Below are positions 8,715 through 16,356 of a DNA stretch of 26,988 nucleotides, piece by piece. Made by a program: the position numbers and the translations under genes. Below the pieces are notes generated by a model that was not told where the DNA came from, did no database searches, and saw only the letters and a list, made by a program, of their open reading frames with translations. The DNA comes from JACQLN01 sp049274895 (GTDB lineage Bacteria > Patescibacteriota > Minisyncoccia > JACQLN01): NCBI GenBank assembly GCA_049274895.1, contig JBASTM010000009.1:1-26988 (forward strand), written 5' to 3'. Each line of letters opens with the position of its first letter. Position 1 is the stretch's first letter.

Positions 8715-8719
8715 AAATT

Positions 8720-9274
8720 TTATTTCACTATTCCCAAAACCTCCAAAGATTCCTTATATTGTTCCAGTTTCATACCATTGCACCATAAATCTCTGTTTTC
8801 CTCTTTTGATTTTTGATATTCTTCGAAACTAAACCATCGTGCCTCACTAACCTCACCATCTGAGAAATTAAGTTGTGGTAAAACCCCGTTAAAAAGGACT
8901 GTATAGCTTTCATAAACATGCATATTGTCCTCGCGGCGACCTTTCTCTACAAGCTTGAGATCACCTTTACTGACTTTTAGACCAATTTCCTCAAAAAGCT
9001 CTCGCGTGGCGGTTTCAGAAAAAGTAGAATCCGCTTTGACGTGCCCGCCAACATACGTTTGCCATTTTCCGGGGTTGCCGGAAATATGCGGAGCGCGGCG
9101 CGTGCAAAGTATTTCCCCTTTGCTGTTTAACACCCAGATATTTGTTACGGCATGCCAAATACGATATGGCTCTTCATGCACTACACCTCTAGGTTGCGGC
9201 GCAATGACGTTACCCTCATCATCAAAACACAAAAGGAGTTCGTCGTGATCTTTATGGATTTTCTGTTCTAACAT
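8720..9274 (-). CDS. Nudix hydrolase (isopentenyl-diphosphate isomerase-like branch)
   Basis: A 184-residue protein with a Nudix box at about 77-99: G77-H-V then R91-E-L-F-E95-E96-I-G-L, matching REUxEExGU. The glutamate expected six residues after the first Gly is Ser83 here. An N-terminal helix and the stretch WHAVTNIWVLNSKGEILCTRRA (40-61) followed by GKW resemble the YfcD/IDI-type subgroup, which hydrolyses nucleoside or other diphosphates. The metal ligands in REUxEE are intact, so activity is likely, but the substrate is unknown. Its ATG lies 6 nt after an extended -10 box, so the mRNA is probably leaderless. Confidence 0.88.
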   Translation of the reverse strand: MLEQKIHKDHDELLLCFDDEGNVIAPQPRGVVHEEPYRIWHAVTNIWVLNSKGEILCTRRAPHISGNPGKWQTYVGGHVKADSTFSETATRELFEEIGLKVSKGDLKLVEKGRREDNMHVYESYTVLFNGVLPQLNFSDGEVSEARWFSFEEYQKSKEENRDLWCNGMKLEQYKESLEVLGIVK

Positions 9275-9280
9275 GCTGTT

Positions 9281-9289
9281 AGCATATCA
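9281..9289 (-). promoter_or_regulatory. Extended -10 of the Nudix gene (leaderless)
   Basis: On the minus strand the sequence TGATATGCT (TGnTATGCT) lies exactly 6 nt before ATG 9274, which would place the transcription start at or next to the A of the ATG. The ATG itself lies in ATGCT-GTT-AGCAT (9273-9285), a short dyad that could be an operator. Confidence 0.5.
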
Positions 9290-9400
9290 TTTTTCAGGTA
9301 AAAGAAAGGGCTGATCGAAGTATTTATACTTTGCAAAGGGCGAGAAATCGTGGTTTTCTAAAAAGAGGGGGTCGGGGGGTTAATATTTAATAATCGTTTT

Positions 9401-9409
9401 TGATATAAT
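9401..9409 (+). promoter_or_regulatory. Extended -10 TGATATAAT of the DoxX-like gene (leaderless)
   Basis: A perfect TGnTATAAT (9401-9409) lies 7 nt before the ATG at 9417. No good -35 is present (TAATAT at 9381-9386), as is usual for extended -10 promoters. Initiation would fall on or beside the start codon. The rest of 9275-9400 shows nothing else I can name. Confidence 0.7.
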
Positions 9410-9416
9410 TAAATCA

Positions 9417-9767
9417 ATGCTCAATAAAAAAGCCGTGCTGATATTAAGACTTGGCCTGGCTATAACCTTTATCTGGGTGGGAGTTTTGATTTTAGCCGAG
9501 CCGGAAGAATGGGCCGAGCATCTGCAAACTTGGGTGACTCAACTTTTGCCTTTTGAATCTTCGCGACTGATGATGGTGATCGGCGCGGTAGACGTGATTA
9601 TCGGCTGGGGGCTTTTGACGGAGCGCGCCGCGCGCCTAGCCGCCCAAGCCGGTTCCATTCACTTGATTATTGTTTTGGCGGTGGCCGGCATTGATCACGA
9701 AACCGTGCGCGACATCGGCCTCTTGGCCGGCACCTTGGCTTTAGCCGCGACCCTACATAAAAAATAA
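9417..9767 (+). CDS. DoxX-like small integral membrane protein
   Basis: A 116-residue, highly hydrophobic protein with four predicted helices (about 8-28, 48-67, 73-90 and 97-113). Helix 1 (LRLGLAITFIWVGVLIL) and the GAVDVIIGWGLL segment resemble the DoxX/TQO-subunit-like superfamily, and the conserved RDIGLL before the last helix supports that. It is shorter than typical DoxX (about 130-145). The function is not known; DoxX-related proteins often couple to redox or thiol metabolism. It is convergent with a true DoxX gene ending 12 nt downstream. Confidence 0.65.
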   Translation: MLNKKAVLILRLGLAITFIWVGVLILAEPEEWAEHLQTWVTQLLPFESSRLMMVIGAVDVIIGWGLLTERAARLAAQAGSIHLIIVLAVAGIDHETVRDIGLLAGTLALAATLHKK

Positions 9768-9778
9768 AAGTGTAATCT

Positions 9779-10216
9779 TTATTTTTTAAGTTTTAGACGG
9801 CCATCCAAACCCCATATTCTGCCAGCGTCGCTTGAGCCCAAAAAAAGCAGAAGAAAAATATATATTATATGTTCATCAACTATATAAGAATGTGTTCCGA
9901 TCAAGGGGAAATCTAAAACAGACAGATAATAAAGAAGCATCAGCAATGCCCCCAAAGGCGAACTTAATCTGACGAATATCCCCAACATCAACGACAGACC
10001 CAGCAGGGTCAAACCCCACTCATTAATAAAGTTTATGGCCGGCAGGATGTTCGGTTGGGCTAGCCAGCTATAAAAACCTCCTAAACTTTTGGCTGTACTT
10101 AAATAACCACCTGCCGACCAACCTGGGTTTAGTACCTTGGTTATACCGGCGTAAAAAAACAACCAACCTACTGAAAACCGCATTAAAAACAAAAATATTT
10201 TTGATGAGTTGTTCAT
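9779..10216 (-). CDS. DoxX family membrane protein
   Basis: A 145-residue protein with four transmembrane helices and DoxX features: an N-terminal LRFSVGWLFFYAGITKVLNP, the G-L-T-L-L-G-L-S-L-M-L-G segment after NEW (residues about 66-80), and the DEHIIYIFLLLFLG last helix. DoxX proteins include the small subunit of terminal quinol oxidase and thiol-related membrane proteins. The gene is 8 nt downstream of the copper ATPase stop, so it is the likely last member of that operon. A role in membrane redox linked to metal stress is inferred. Confidence 0.85.
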   Translation of the reverse strand: MNNSSKIFLFLMRFSVGWLFFYAGITKVLNPGWSAGGYLSTAKSLGGFYSWLAQPNILPAINFINEWGLTLLGLSLMLGIFVRLSSPLGALLMLLYYLSVLDFPLIGTHSYIVDEHIIYIFLLLFLGSSDAGRIWGLDGRLKLKK

Positions 10217-10224
10217 AGATCTAA

Positions 10225-12360
10225 TTATAATTTAATCTTTTTTAATAATACAGCGTTGAAGGCCACGATGATGGTGCTTAAAGACATAAAAACCGCCGCC
10301 ACGGCTGGCTGGAGCAATAAACCCTTAGAAGCCAAAACTCCGGCCGCGAGCGGCAGGGCAACCACATTGTAACCGGTCGCCCAGAAAAGATTTTGGATCA
10401 TCTTGCGGTAGGTGGCTTTAGATAAAGCAATAATTTTAATAATGTCGCGCGGGTCATTGCGAACCAGAATAATTCCCGCCGATTCAATAGCCACATTGGT
10501 GCCCGCGCCGATGGCAATGCCTAAATCGGCTTGGGTCAGCGCCGGCGCATCGTTAATGCCGTCGCCCACCATCCCAACTTTATAACCTTTAACCTGTAAT
10601 TGTTTCACCTTTTCGCTTTTTTGATTCGGCAAGACCTGCGCAAAATATTCATCTATCCCCAATTCTTTAGCCACCCAATCGGCCACATTCTGACTGTCGC
10701 CGGTGATCATACCGACTTTTATCCCATTTTTTTTGAGTTCGGCCACGGCCTGGCGCGACTCGTCTCTTATCAAATCAGTCAAAGCCAGCACGCCCCAAAT
10801 CTCCCCGTCTTTAATAACATAGATGATCGTTTTGCCTTTTTTGCCTTCGGTCTCTATTTGATTTGCAATTTCATCCGGTATCACTATTTGATCTAAAATC
10901 GCTTGTCCAGCGTAGTCTTGGCGAAGGAGGGCCCGGCCGCCCACCAACACTTCCGCGCCATCAACGTTGCCTTTAACGCCGCGCCCGGACAAGCGGACAA
11001 AATCATCAACTTTGATCAAAGAAATATTTTTTTCTCGGGCCGATTTGACTATGGCCTTGGAAATAAAATGCTCCGAGAGTAAATCAACCGAAGCGGCCAA
11101 TTGCAAAACGCTATTTTGATCTGGCGCTTGCACCGGCCAAATGTCGGCCAGGCCGTAACTGCCCTGGGTGAGCGTGCCGGTTTTGTCAAAAAGCACCACG
11201 TCTATTTTCCGGGCCAGTTCCAGTGAAAGTCTGTCACGAACTAAAAATCCATGACGAGCCGCTAAAGTTGTCGAGATTGACGCTACCAATGGTATGGCCA
11301 AGCCCAAAGCATGGGGGCAGGCGATCACCAAAACCGCGACTAATCTTTCCAAAGCAAATGAGAATCCGGCCTGCGCAATCAACCACAAAGTAAAAGTACC
11401 GCCGCCGATGATAACGGCAATCACAGTCAAATAATAAGCTGCTTTATCGGATAAAAGCTGTAGTTTGGATTTAGAAGCTTGGGCTTCGGCCACCAACCTC
11501 ATCACGCCCGCCAAAAAAGTATGCTCGCCGATGTGGGTCACTTCTATTTTTAATGCACCCTCGCTGTTAATGGCTCCAGCCACCACCACACTCGCTGCTT
11601 TTTTAAGGACGGGTTGTGACTCGCCCGTCAACAAGGATTCATTGACTTCGCTCTCACCTTCGACCACTTTACCGTCGGTTGGTATTTTACCGCCGGGGCG
11701 AACCAAAACGATATCACCGATTTTCAACTCCGAAAGTGACACTGTTTTTGTCGCTTGTCCCGTGTCGCTTGTCACTATCTCGGCCGTATCCGGCAGAAGT
11801 TTAGACAACTCCTTGAGCGCGCCTTGAGCGCTTTGAACCGATTTCATTTCCAACCAATGGCCCAACAGCATCACCGTGATAAGCGTGGTCAGCTCCCAAA
11901 ATAGATCATGCCCCTCACCGGTCAAAGTAACGTAAAGACTGTAAGTATAAGCGACACCGATGGCGAGGCCAATAAGCGTCATCATGCCCGGAGTTCGGCC
12001 TTTCAGTTCCAGCCAGGCGCCTTTGATAAAAATCCAGCCGCCGTAAAAGAAAACGACGGATCCCAAAATCGCCGGCAGATAATCGGAACCGCCAAAAGCC
12101 GGCCCCCGGCCGAAAGAATAAACCACCACCGGAACGGTCAGCGCCAAACTCACCCAAAACTTTCGCAGGAACATCTGCGTAGAATGCCCGGCGTGTTTAC
12201 TTGCACTGAGCGCAGTCGAAGTGTCGTGTCCCTCATGACCTGTTGTTTGTCGCTTGTTACTTGTCACCAAATTCATTCCGCACTCCGAACACATACCTGG
12301 ACGATTTTGTTGAATTTCCGGATGCATTGGACAAGTATAGGATTGATGAGAATTATTCAT
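10225..12360 (-). CDS. Copper-translocating P-type ATPase, CopB-like
   Basis: A 711-residue P1B-type metal pump. ATG 12360 is chosen; an in-frame start eight codons upstream lies closer to the preceding stop and adds only MRGIIIII. An N-terminal metal-binding module has the pattern YTCPMHPE...CSECGM (about 8-32), followed by a His-rich linker (four His between 42 and 59). Six or more transmembrane helices contain the translocation motif C348-P-H350. The cytoplasmic signatures are TGES 245-248, DKTGT 392-396 (Asp392 phosphorylated) and GDGIND 599-604, with MSLSTI in the last helix. CPH rather than CPC places it with CopB-like exporters. The HP dipeptide of the ATP-binding domain (SEHP) is SEHF (429-432) here. 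Length is normal. Neighbouring thiol-redox genes support copper or silver export. Confidence 0.93.
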   Translation of the reverse strand: MNNSHQSYTCPMHPEIQQNRPGMCSECGMNLVTSNKRQTTGHEGHDTSTALSASKHAGHSTQMFLRKFWVSLALTVPVVVYSFGRGPAFGGSDYLPAILGSVVFFYGGWIFIKGAWLELKGRTPGMMTLIGLAIGVAYTYSLYVTLTGEGHDLFWELTTLITVMLLGHWLEMKSVQSAQGALKELSKLLPDTAEIVTSDTGQATKTVSLSELKIGDIVLVRPGGKIPTDGKVVEGESEVNESLLTGESQPVLKKAASVVVAGAINSEGALKIEVTHIGEHTFLAGVMRLVAEAQASKSKLQLLSDKAAYYLTVIAVIIGGGTFTLWLIAQAGFSFALERLVAVLVIACPHALGLAIPLVASISTTLAARHGFLVRDRLSLELARKIDVVLFDKTGTLTQGSYGLADIWPVQAPDQNSVLQLAASVDLLSEHFISKAIVKSAREKNISLIKVDDFVRLSGRGVKGNVDGAEVLVGGRALLRQDYAGQAILDQIVIPDEIANQIETEGKKGKTIIYVIKDGEIWGVLALTDLIRDESRQAVAELKKNGIKVGMITGDSQNVADWVAKELGIDEYFAQVLPNQKSEKVKQLQVKGYKVGMVGDGINDAPALTQADLGIAIGAGTNVAIESAGIILVRNDPRDIIKIIALSKATYRKMIQNLFWATGYNVVALPLAAGVLASKGLLLQPAVAAVFMSLSTIIVAFNAVLLKKIKL

Positions 12361-12371
12361 GATAATTATTA

Positions 12372-13322
12372 TTATACCGCGCAACCGCCCTTTTGTTCGC
12401 TTTCTTCGGGTTTAACCACTTGATTGGAAACCCATTCAAAGCCCGAGCCGCTGGAAAATTCGCGCGCCAGTATCTTTTCGGGCGAAGTTTTTTCCCAATC
12501 TATATTTTTGGATTTAAGGAATTGGGCGATGGTTAGATATTGATCGGGAAACCAGTAAGCGTTCACTTTTAAGGCGGTTTGATACATTTCTTCCCGGCTG
12601 GCTCCCTGCGAGGCCATCAATTCCAAAAGCCCCAGCATGGCCATGCCGTGGTTGCAGTCGGGGAAATGGGTGGGGTTGTTGCAACAAGGACGGTAGATGT
12701 TCTGGCTGACTTCAGAAACCAGTTGCTGCTGTTCGGGCGTCAAGTTTATAAATTGATGCATACTGTAATGATCCATAACGCCTGCCCCGAGTCCAAGCGA
12801 GGGGTTGCCTTTAGCCAAGGTCCAGCCGCCGGTGGAAGCGAATTGACCGGTATTGCCGTATTGGTTCATTGGCCCTTGTTCCAGTATCTCGTTTTTATTG
12901 CCCAAACCCAAGGCCCAAAAAAAGTTGAGCAGGGTGTTGGCGTTGTCCGGCGTGATGACGATTTTTTTGTTGTCGGCGCCGTAGAGCATTTCTTTGGCTG
13001 TTTGATTAAACTCGCCGCGGTTCGCCATCAATTCCTCAAATCTGCCCGCGTCTATCACGCCCGCCTCGCTTAACCTGGCTCCCAGATCGCCCCAGTTTAC
13101 AGGGATGGTGAAGCCCTTTTTAGGGCTCACGATTTCGGCGAGCCCGGCCGCGGTCTTGGCCGAGTCAGCCGGCGACGGCGGTGAATTGAATCTGGCCGAA
13201 TATATCCAAGCCCCGGCGATAAAAACCGCACCGATAACAATGCTGATAGGCAAAGAATAATCTTTTTGAGGTGTTTGATTTTGACTTTCCATAATTTTAA
13301 GTTTTGAGATGTATTTTTGCAT
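12372..13322 (-). CDS. Membrane-anchored Cys/His protein of unknown function in the copper operon
   Basis: A 316-residue protein with one transmembrane helix (24-41) and a large outer domain. Likely metal ligands are M183-D-H185 with M188-H189, the cluster C213-C214 with C223-N-H225 followed by GMAMLG, and a C-terminal GGC314. Methionine, cysteine and histidine clusters of this kind suit copper binding. A second ATG at 13292 (MESQNQ) is an alternative start giving 306 residues; neither has a Shine-Dalgarno. The gene ends 11 nt before the P-type ATPase start, so the two probably work together, for example as an external copper chaperone or sensor. That role is inferred from context; no family is recognised. 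Confidence 0.78.
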   Translation of the reverse strand: MQKYISKLKIMESQNQTPQKDYSLPISIVIGAVFIAGAWIYSARFNSPPSPADSAKTAAGLAEIVSPKKGFTIPVNWGDLGARLSEAGVIDAGRFEELMANRGEFNQTAKEMLYGADNKKIVITPDNANTLLNFFWALGLGNKNEILEQGPMNQYGNTGQFASTGGWTLAKGNPSLGLGAGVMDHYSMHQFINLTPEQQQLVSEVSQNIYRPCCNNPTHFPDCNHGMAMLGLLELMASQGASREEMYQTALKVNAYWFPDQYLTIAQFLKSKNIDWEKTSPEKILAREFSSGSGFEWVSNQVVKPEESEQKGGCAV

Positions 13323-13348
13323 TTTGAGATTTGATTTTTGATTTTATT

Positions 13349-13858
13349 TTATTCGTCACAGCAATCCACCAACTTAGACATAATACCCTGAAGCGTCCAG
13401 GGTTTTTCGCTGGCCGCCCGGTGCTTCAAATCAGCCACACTCATTAACTTTAATCTTAACGACCAAAATAACGAGAATACTTTGTAGGCATTGGCAAAAA
13501 TCTTTTGGGCGTCGGCGGTTTTGCCATCAGCGTTCAATTTGGAGCCGACTTCTATCAAGCGTATGGTGGTGGCCAAAAGATGCTTAGACACGCACCAGGT
13601 TTCGCCTTCATGCTTGTTGATCATCCGCGCCATCAGGTCTTTTCTTATGTTTCTGGCCTCATTCATCAGCCGGTAATAATCGGCGTTTTCGGTCTTGGCT
13701 CCGGTAAAATAGAAATGCTCCTCCAAGCTCAACAGGTTCATCACCGCCAGAGCCAAATCCTCTTCGGTGGATAGATCCACTCCGCCGCCCTTTTTTAATG
13801 TTTCAATCTTTTTTACAATCTCGTCGAAATTTATTTTTGAATCTTTTTCTTTTTTCAT
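13349..13858 (-). CDS. Cytoplasmic helical protein with C-terminal Cys-Cys, unknown
   Basis: A 169-residue, charged, predominantly helical protein without signal or membrane segment. It ends in D-C166-C167-D-E and contains C89-V-S-K-H93, both possible thiol or metal ligands. A hydrophobic helix pair spans about 34-78 and 118-145. No family recognised. It lies between the CcdA-like and the Cys/His-rich genes and all are co-directional (17-26 nt gaps). An intracellular metal-handling or regulatory role in this operon is plausible. Confidence 0.72.
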   Translation of the reverse strand: MKKEKDSKINFDEIVKKIETLKKGGGVDLSTEEDLALAVMNLLSLEEHFYFTGAKTENADYYRLMNEARNIRKDLMARMINKHEGETWCVSKHLLATTIRLIEVGSKLNADGKTADAQKIFANAYKVFSLFWSLRLKLMSVADLKHRAASEKPWTLQGIMSKLVDCCDE

Positions 13859-13876
13859 AAATTAGTTACTTAATTA

Positions 13877-14662
13877 CTAAAACGACAGCATCGCTATCGC
13901 TAACAAAATCATGGCCACGCTGCCCCAGATTCTAAACTTCCTTGTTTCCGCTTTGCGCCAGTGATCCACTTTGGCCAGCAGATTTTGGTCGCTCGCCAAA
14001 ACCAGCGCCGCCGCCACAGGTAAAATAAAAATCAAATTATAATACACCAAATAACCCAAACCTTTAGCCCGAGTGGCAGTGTCATGCAACAAACCCAGCA
14101 CCATCAAATACGGCCCGCCGGTGCAGGGAAATTCGCACAGGCCGACCAGCGCACCCAAAAGAAAAGCGGTAGGCAAGGAAGCCCGCTGCATCAGCTCGCC
14201 CATTTTAGTGTGGGCGGCATGAGGAATTTTCAACTTGACGGGAAAAGCGGGAAAATACTCATTGATTAGGTTTATCAAAGCCCAGACCATCAAAAATCCG
14301 GCGCCGACTTTGGCCATAAAATGCGGCGTGTTAAAGAGATGCAAGGCCTGCAAAATGCCGAGTCCGATCAAGATGTAAACGATGAAAATTCCCAACACGT
14401 AGAATCCGCCGATTTTAAGAATCTCGCCGCGCGTCTTTTGCAGACTGAAAAGAAACGCTATGGTTATCAGCAGGATGGAAAAGGCGCAGGGATTGATGCT
14501 GTCTATGAACGCGGCCACAGTGACCAGCGGAAAAATCAATTTCCCGCCAGCGGAGATATCCCACACCCAAGCCGTGCCAGCGCCGGTTTTTAGAAATATC
14601 ATCAACCCAATGAACCCGATCACCACCGTTACCAATCCAGCAACTTTATATTTTGATTTCAT
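13877..14662 (-). CDS. CcdA/DsbD-type thiol-disulfide transmembrane protein
   Basis: A 261-residue protein with about seven transmembrane helices. The two redox Cys motifs of the CcdA/DsbD core are visible: I56-N57-P58-C59 near the start of one helix and C176-E-F-P-C180-T-G-G-P-Y in the other half, each followed by hydrophobic segments. CcdA moves electrons from cytoplasmic thioredoxin to extracytoplasmic thiols. An extra N-terminal helix (about 8-25) precedes the core. Adjacent DUF1573 and P-type ATPase genes suggest that it keeps metal-binding cysteines of the operon proteins reduced. Confidence 0.9.
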   Translation of the reverse strand: MKSKYKVAGLVTVVIGFIGLMIFLKTGAGTAWVWDISAGGKLIFPLVTVAAFIDSINPCAFSILLITIAFLFSLQKTRGEILKIGGFYVLGIFIVYILIGLGILQALHLFNTPHFMAKVGAGFLMVWALINLINEYFPAFPVKLKIPHAAHTKMGELMQRASLPTAFLLGALVGLCEFPCTGGPYLMVLGLLHDTATRAKGLGYLVYYNLIFILPVAAALVLASDQNLLAKVDHWRKAETRKFRIWGSVAMILLAIAMLSF

Positions 14663-14673
14663 ATATTTAATTT

Positions 14674-15198
14674 TTACGGCGTGACTTCCGCTGTAAAACC
14701 AAACTCGACCGTTCCACTGGAACTTTCCAAGTAAACCACCCGTTCTATTTTGCCGATGCCCGAAGGCCCGTGGGCCGCCGGATCAAAAACAACTCTGATT
14801 TCGGCTTCTTGATTCGGTAATAATTCTTTATTAACTTTAGGAACAATCCCGTGGCCGGGCATGCCGAACGGCCCGCGATCATACTCGCCTATTTTAAGAT
14901 AGGCCGTGGTGCACATACAGGAGGTATAAAGTTTGGCCAAATTGACCGGGCTCGCACCCTCATTCCTGATCTTGAATACATACTCCACATCACCCGCGGA
15001 CATAGAGATTTTTCCGAAGTCAAAAAATTTTTCCGGGGCGGTTAAAATGGAATCGGCCCCGCCGGTAGCAGTGGAAACGGCGGTATTGGCAATGGTGCCG
15101 GTGGTAACTTTATCGCCCAAAACGCCAGAGCGGGTCGCTACCACCAAACCCGCTATCACAGTAATCATCCCCAAAAGTGTAATGATTATATTTTTCAT
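14674..15198 (-). CDS. DUF1573 protein, secreted or anchored
   Basis: A 174-residue protein from ATG 15198, with a TTG six codons upstream in frame but less likely. An N-terminal hydrophobic segment (3-22) anchors or exports it. From about residue 55 it matches the DUF1573 pattern: F-D-F-G-K-I, then a Y-x-F-K-I-R-N-E-G strand, the cysteine pair T-S-C94-M-C96-T-T-A, and later E-A-E-I-R-V-V-F-D-P. The family is a beta-sandwich, often near CcdA-like or copper genes. The cysteine pair fits a thiol redox or copper site. It lies 11 nt before the CcdA gene. Confidence 0.85.
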   Translation of the reverse strand: MKNIIITLLGMITVIAGLVVATRSGVLGDKVTTGTIANTAVSTATGGADSILTAPEKFFDFGKISMSAGDVEYVFKIRNEGASPVNLAKLYTSCMCTTAYLKIGEYDRGPFGMPGHGIVPKVNKELLPNQEAEIRVVFDPAAHGPSGIGKIERVVYLESSSGTVEFGFTAEVTP

Positions 15199-15216
15199 CT
15201 TTGCTATTCTAAACAA

Positions 15217-15244
15217 ATAAAAAAATCTCTCTTAACTAGAGAGA
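15217..15244 (-). terminator. Possible intra-operon terminator or attenuator
   Basis: On the minus strand a 6-bp stem (arms 15226-15231 and 15239-15244, 7-nt loop) is followed by seven T and ATT. It lies 18 nt before the DUF1573 ATG. A longer inverted pair, 15247-15253 with 15283-15289, is directly upstream and could form an alternative structure. It would reduce transcription from the two upstream small genes into the metal genes. Confidence 0.6.
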
Positions 15245-15289
15245 CGAGCGCGAAAATAAGCTCTAGAAACTAGAACCTAGACTCGCGCT

Positions 15290-15706
15290 TCAAAACACAG
15301 ACGGACTATTTTCGTGCAGGGCCTGCCAGCGCAACATCGGCCGGTTGAAAGGATAGACAAAACTTTCGGCGAGTCGTTTGTGATTTTGTTCAAAAACAAA
15401 ACCGAACCGGCTTAAATCTTGAGACCGAACTAGAATCAAACCTAGCGTCAAAACTAGAGCCAGTAAAACCAGAAAAACATTAGACCAGCCGTGGCCGAGC
15501 ACCGCCGTAAACAAACTGTTAAAAGCATCCAAATGGAAGCCAAAAGAAAAAGCCGAGTTGACCTCATCGGGGCAACCGCTCGCTTTCATTATGGAAGCAA
15601 GGCACACAATGCGGTCGTGCGTTTGGCCGTGACCCATAGTCAAAGCCCCAAACGCCGCCGCGACTATAAAACCAACAATTAATAAAACTGAAAGAAGCTC
15701 TTTCAT
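15290..15706 (-). CDS. Small Cys-containing membrane protein, unknown
   Basis: A 138-residue protein with transmembrane helices at about 4-23 and 76-94. The short loop between them holds M24-G-H-G, C35 and C45, an MxxHGx(n)C pattern that could bind copper or carry a disulfide. A cytoplasmic basic tail ends in SPSVF. I recognise no family. It precedes the DUF1573 gene, with the possible attenuator between. Confidence 0.68.
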   Translation of the reverse strand: MKELLSVLLIVGFIVAAAFGALTMGHGQTHDRIVCLASIMKASGCPDEVNSAFSFGFHLDAFNSLFTAVLGHGWSNVFLVLLALVLTLGLILVRSQDLSRFGFVFEQNHKRLAESFVYPFNRPMLRWQALHENSPSVF

Positions 15707-15789
15707 AAATCGCTAATAACAAAGATATCATAAGTTTGGCGACTTAAGCAAACAAATGAGCTGATTGAAGTTCGACTTCAATCCAGTAA

Positions 15790-15912
15790 TTACTTATTGA
15801 TCTGTTTCCAAAGCCAGACACCCAGCAGGACCAAATCCACCAGCACCACCAACCCAATGACGGCGCCGGAGGTTCCGCCTCCCATCATCTGGCCGAAGCC
15901 ATAATTCATCAT
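15790..15912 (-). CDS. 40-residue membrane peptide (smORF)
   Basis: A complete 40-codon frame runs from ATG 15910-15912 to TAA 15790-15792; it could also start at the second ATG (15907-15909). The sequence begins MMNYGFGQMMGGG and continues with a hydrophobic helix IGLVVLVDLVLLGVWLW followed by KQINK, so it is a single-helix protein with a Met/Gly-rich head. It is preceded at the optimal distance for leaderless transcription by TGATATAAT, which strongly supports it. It is first in the run leading to the copper operon. A copper-responsive or complex-assembly role is only inferred. Confidence 0.72.
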   Translation of the reverse strand: MMNYGFGQMMGGGTSGAVIGLVVLVDLVLLGVWLWKQINK

Positions 15913-15918
15913 ACGGCT

Positions 15919-15927
15919 ATTATATCA
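15919..15927 (-). promoter_or_regulatory. Extended -10 TGATATAAT of the copper/thiol operon (leaderless)
   Basis: On the minus strand TGATATAAT lies 6 nt before the smORF ATG. The box is identical to the one before the DoxX-like gene. It is the only clear promoter found for the eight-gene run down to 9779. The terminator of the preceding gene lies just upstream (15932-15964), so the operon is insulated from it. Confidence 0.7.
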
Positions 15928-15931
15928 CAAC

Positions 15932-15964
15932 AAAAAAACCGCCCCGAGCGTTAGCTCGAAGCGG
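15932..15964 (-). terminator. Intrinsic terminator of the gene at 15973-16356
   Basis: On the minus strand the stem is CCGC, a 2x2 internal loop, then CGAGC paired with GCTCG and GCGG, closed by a 4-nt loop and followed by seven T. It begins 9 nt after the stop of the upstream gene. Confidence 0.85.
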
Positions 15965-15972
15965 ATCTTGGT

Positions 15973-16356
15973 TCAGTCGTCGGCGGCGTCCAGCAGCGGC
16001 TGCCACTTTTCGGCCAAAGCGGGAATCGTCTTGGCCATCCCGTCAACAAATAGGGGCAAGCCCCGGTGCACTTTCATCACATTCTCCATCCTAAGCTGAA
16101 CTGCGAAGGGTGGGGGTCTGAAGAAATAGATCAATCTTGCTTCTGCTCTTGACCAACACTGGACTTGCATTTGATCGCCAAGCCGAACCCGAAATTCCCA
16201 ATCAAGATCGCCATCAGACAAATTCACAGTGTGAGACCAACCAACTTTGTCGGCAAACCCTAAAACCATGCTGACGACGTTCTTGATCTCCGTGCGCATC
16301 CGGTTGATGTTGGCGGATCCGCGAATGAGTTTTTGCGTCAACTCCCGACTGTCCAT
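15973..16356 (-). CDS. Small protein of unknown function
   Basis: A 127-residue soluble protein without Cys clusters beyond one Cys (about 68). The N-terminal helix (1-30) is basic and the rest mixed, with W-E-F-R-V-R-L-G-D-Q-M-Q-V-Q-C-W-S strands at about 53-69. No recognised family. Translation is well supported: AGGAG (16363-16367) lies 6 nt before ATG 16354-16356, downstream of a consensus promoter and structured leader, and a terminator follows. It is a single-gene unit divergent from the tRNA cluster. Confidence 0.8.
   Translation of the reverse strand: MDSRELTQKLIRGSANINRMRTEIKNVVSMVLGFADKVGWSHTVNLSDGDLDWEFRVRLGDQMQVQCWSRAEARLIYFFRPPPFAVQLRMENVMKVHRGLPLFVDGMAKTIPALAEKWQPLLDAADD

Noticed and set aside
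11908..12423. Antisense frame opposite the copper ATPase N-terminus
   Set aside because: The opposite strand has an unambiguous P-type ATPase; the frame has no domain or start signal.
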